From Arenibacter hampyeongensis (GTDB taxonomy: Bacteria > Bacteroidota > Bacteroidia > Flavobacteriales > Flavobacteriaceae): DNA of 64,000 bases. The stretch lies in the NCBI RefSeq assembly GCF_002909255.1, contig NZ_PIOB01000001.1, positions 620,001 to 684,000 of the forward strand. The letters run 5' to 3'. Within the stretch, counting starts at the first letter, position 1; every line of letters begins with the position of its first letter. Positions 63,082 to 64,000 of the stretch are shown here, piece by piece. The position numbers and the translations under genes were made by a program. The notes under the pieces are model-generated. The model worked only from the letters and a program-made list of their open reading frames with translations. It ran no database searches and had not been told where the DNA came from.

Positions 63082-64000
63082 TTATCCACATTTGGACGAG
63101 CCACAATCCTTACAGGTAAGGCATCCTTCCTGGTAGATCAGATTCTTGGAATTGCAGGCATCACATTTTTGCCCCTTGGCCTCTGTGCCGTCTTCCACAT
63201 ATCTTTTTAATGCCCTTGCTACGCCATTTTTCCAGGTATTTATGGATTCGCTATCCAGTTGCAGACTATTGATTAGGTCTACAACCTTTACAATGGGCAT
63301 GCCGTGGCGCAAGGTGCTGGAAATTAATTTGGCATAATTCCAATATTCCGGGTTAAATTTATGCGATAGCCCTTCAATGGTGGTTTTGTAGCCTCTTTTG
63401 TTTTTGTACTGAAAATCATATCGCGAAGAACCGTCTTCGTTCCTGCTTTTAAGGATTACCCCGTCATTGACCCATCTAGGAATTAATATACCGTCCTCAT
63501 CATCGGCCATACCGGTAAAGATTTCATAGGGCTGGTCGTTTATTAATCCAATAAAGGCAATCCATTTTTCTTTATTGTTTTGTAGCCTTACCACATCCGC
63601 TTCCAAGATTTGGGGGCGTTTAGTGGGGAAATTTGTTAGGGATTCATCATTTTCGGACTTATTGGATTCATTGGAGATCAAAACACCGGACCTAGAGCCG
63701 TCACGGTAAACAGTAACACCCTTACAGCCTGCTTTCCATGCTTCCAGATAAAGTTTTCCTACCAATTCTTCAGAAACATCGTTCGGAAGGTTTATAGTGA
63801 CACTTATGGAATGGTCTACCCATTTTTGAACCGCTCCTTGCAAACGGACTTTGCTCAACCAATCCACGTCATTGGAAGTGGCTTTGTAATAGGGTGATTG
63901 TTCTACAATTTTCTGGAGTTCCTCTTGGGTATAATTTTTTTCTGTATCAATACCCTTAACGGACATCCATTGTTTAAATTTGTGATGGAAGACCACATAC
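63082..64000 (-). CDS. nrdJ: B12-dependent (class II) ribonucleotide reductase, C-terminal part
   Basis: About 306 residues of the C-terminal end are in the window, and the frame stays open to the right edge, so the gene starts beyond it. The sequence GCKGVTVYRDGSRSGVL and the C-terminal cysteine-rich tail (CDACNSKN, CLTCKDCGSSKCG) are typical of adenosylcobalamin-dependent ribonucleotide reductases. They make deoxyribonucleotides without oxygen. An internal ATG near 63996 is not the real start. Confidence 0.88.
   Translation of the reverse strand, partial: YVVFHHKFKQWMSVKGIDTEKNYTQEELQKIVEQSPYYKATSNDVDWLSKVRLQGAVQKWVDHSISVTINLPNDVSEELVGKLYLEAWKAGCKGVTVYRDGSRSGVLISNESNKSENDESLTNFPTKRPQILEADVVRLQNNKEKWIAFIGLINDQPYEIFTGMADDEDGILIPRWVNDGVILKSRNEDGSSRYDFQYKNKRGYKTTIEGLSHKFNPEYWNYAKLISSTLRHGMPIVKVVDLINSLQLDSESINTWKNGVARALKRYVEDGTEAKGQKCDACNSKNLIYQEGCLTCKDCGSSKCG

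Overview
This 64 kb window comes from a marine-type member of the Flavobacteriaceae (Bacteroidetes). The signs are an AT-rich genome, promoter -7 boxes of the Bacteroidetes form TAnnTTTG, a DUF5916 outer-membrane protein, an IPExxxVDY protein, the purN-acpP-fabF-rnc neighbourhood, a 632-residue PurF, and the moxR-DUF58-bat aerotolerance operon. It is ordinary chromosome: I see no prophage, IS element, CRISPR array, rRNA or plasmid genes. One tRNA gene, tRNA-Ala(GGC), is present.

Layout. 1-3865 (-): a large lipoprotein fusing a PmoA-like domain, a PVC-type dehydrogenase propeller, HEAT repeats and a cytochrome c domain, cut by the window edge. 4230-7625 (+): a three-gene set of circularly permuted ATP-grasp, alpha-E and transglutaminase-like proteins. 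7958-13354 (+): a DUF5916 outer-membrane protein, a small secreted protein and a LytS/LytTR two-component pair, with a probable LytTR operator in front of the secreted-protein gene. 13429-14581 (-): universal stress protein and tRNA-Ala, with a short copy of the tRNA 3' end nearby. 14984-21125: MATE exporter, enoyl-CoA hydratase, DUF4199 protein, 2OG-Fe oxygenase, PHP lipoprotein, QueD/PTPS and LpxH. 21279-30750: recJ, a PNGase F-like secreted protein, OsmC, an AhpD-like protein, purF, a PfkB kinase, RNase H and purN. Between the AhpD gene and purF lie two tandem, near-identical small-RNA-like units, each with its own promoter and terminator. 30910-38367: acpP-fabF-rnc, IPExxxVDY-pyk, dinB, an NAD(P) epimerase-like protein, a CYTH protein and a YciI-like lipoprotein. 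38472-44740 (-): a complete RND efflux operon led by its own GbsR/MarR regulator. 44847-49833 (-): pheS, a SulP anion transporter, beta-carbonic anhydrase and small proteins. 49893-59004 (-): moxR, DUF58, a membrane protein and batA-batE. 59164-64000: aldo/keto reductase, SDR and AlbA_2 proteins, a fructokinase-like kinase and the C-terminal part of a B12-dependent ribonucleotide reductase.

How the genes work together. The best candidates for under-described biology are (a) the tandem small RNA genes at 26197-26484, which share a 40-nt identical 5' segment but carry different terminator stems; (b) the ATP-grasp/alpha-E/transglutaminase operon, a widespread set of unknown product, here without a neighbouring Anbu protease; and (c) the LytTR circuit, where two 9-bp direct repeats 21 bp apart sit just upstream of the promoter of a small secreted protein next to the two-component genes. 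The SulP transporter and carbonic anhydrase probably form a bicarbonate uptake pair. The bat genes form one dense operon of eight genes.

Several starts were moved from the longest reading frame: GbsR to GTG 44740, OsmC to 25355, pheS to 46391, the PNGase F-like gene to 24913, the TolC-like gene to 39878, and the small protein to 49833.
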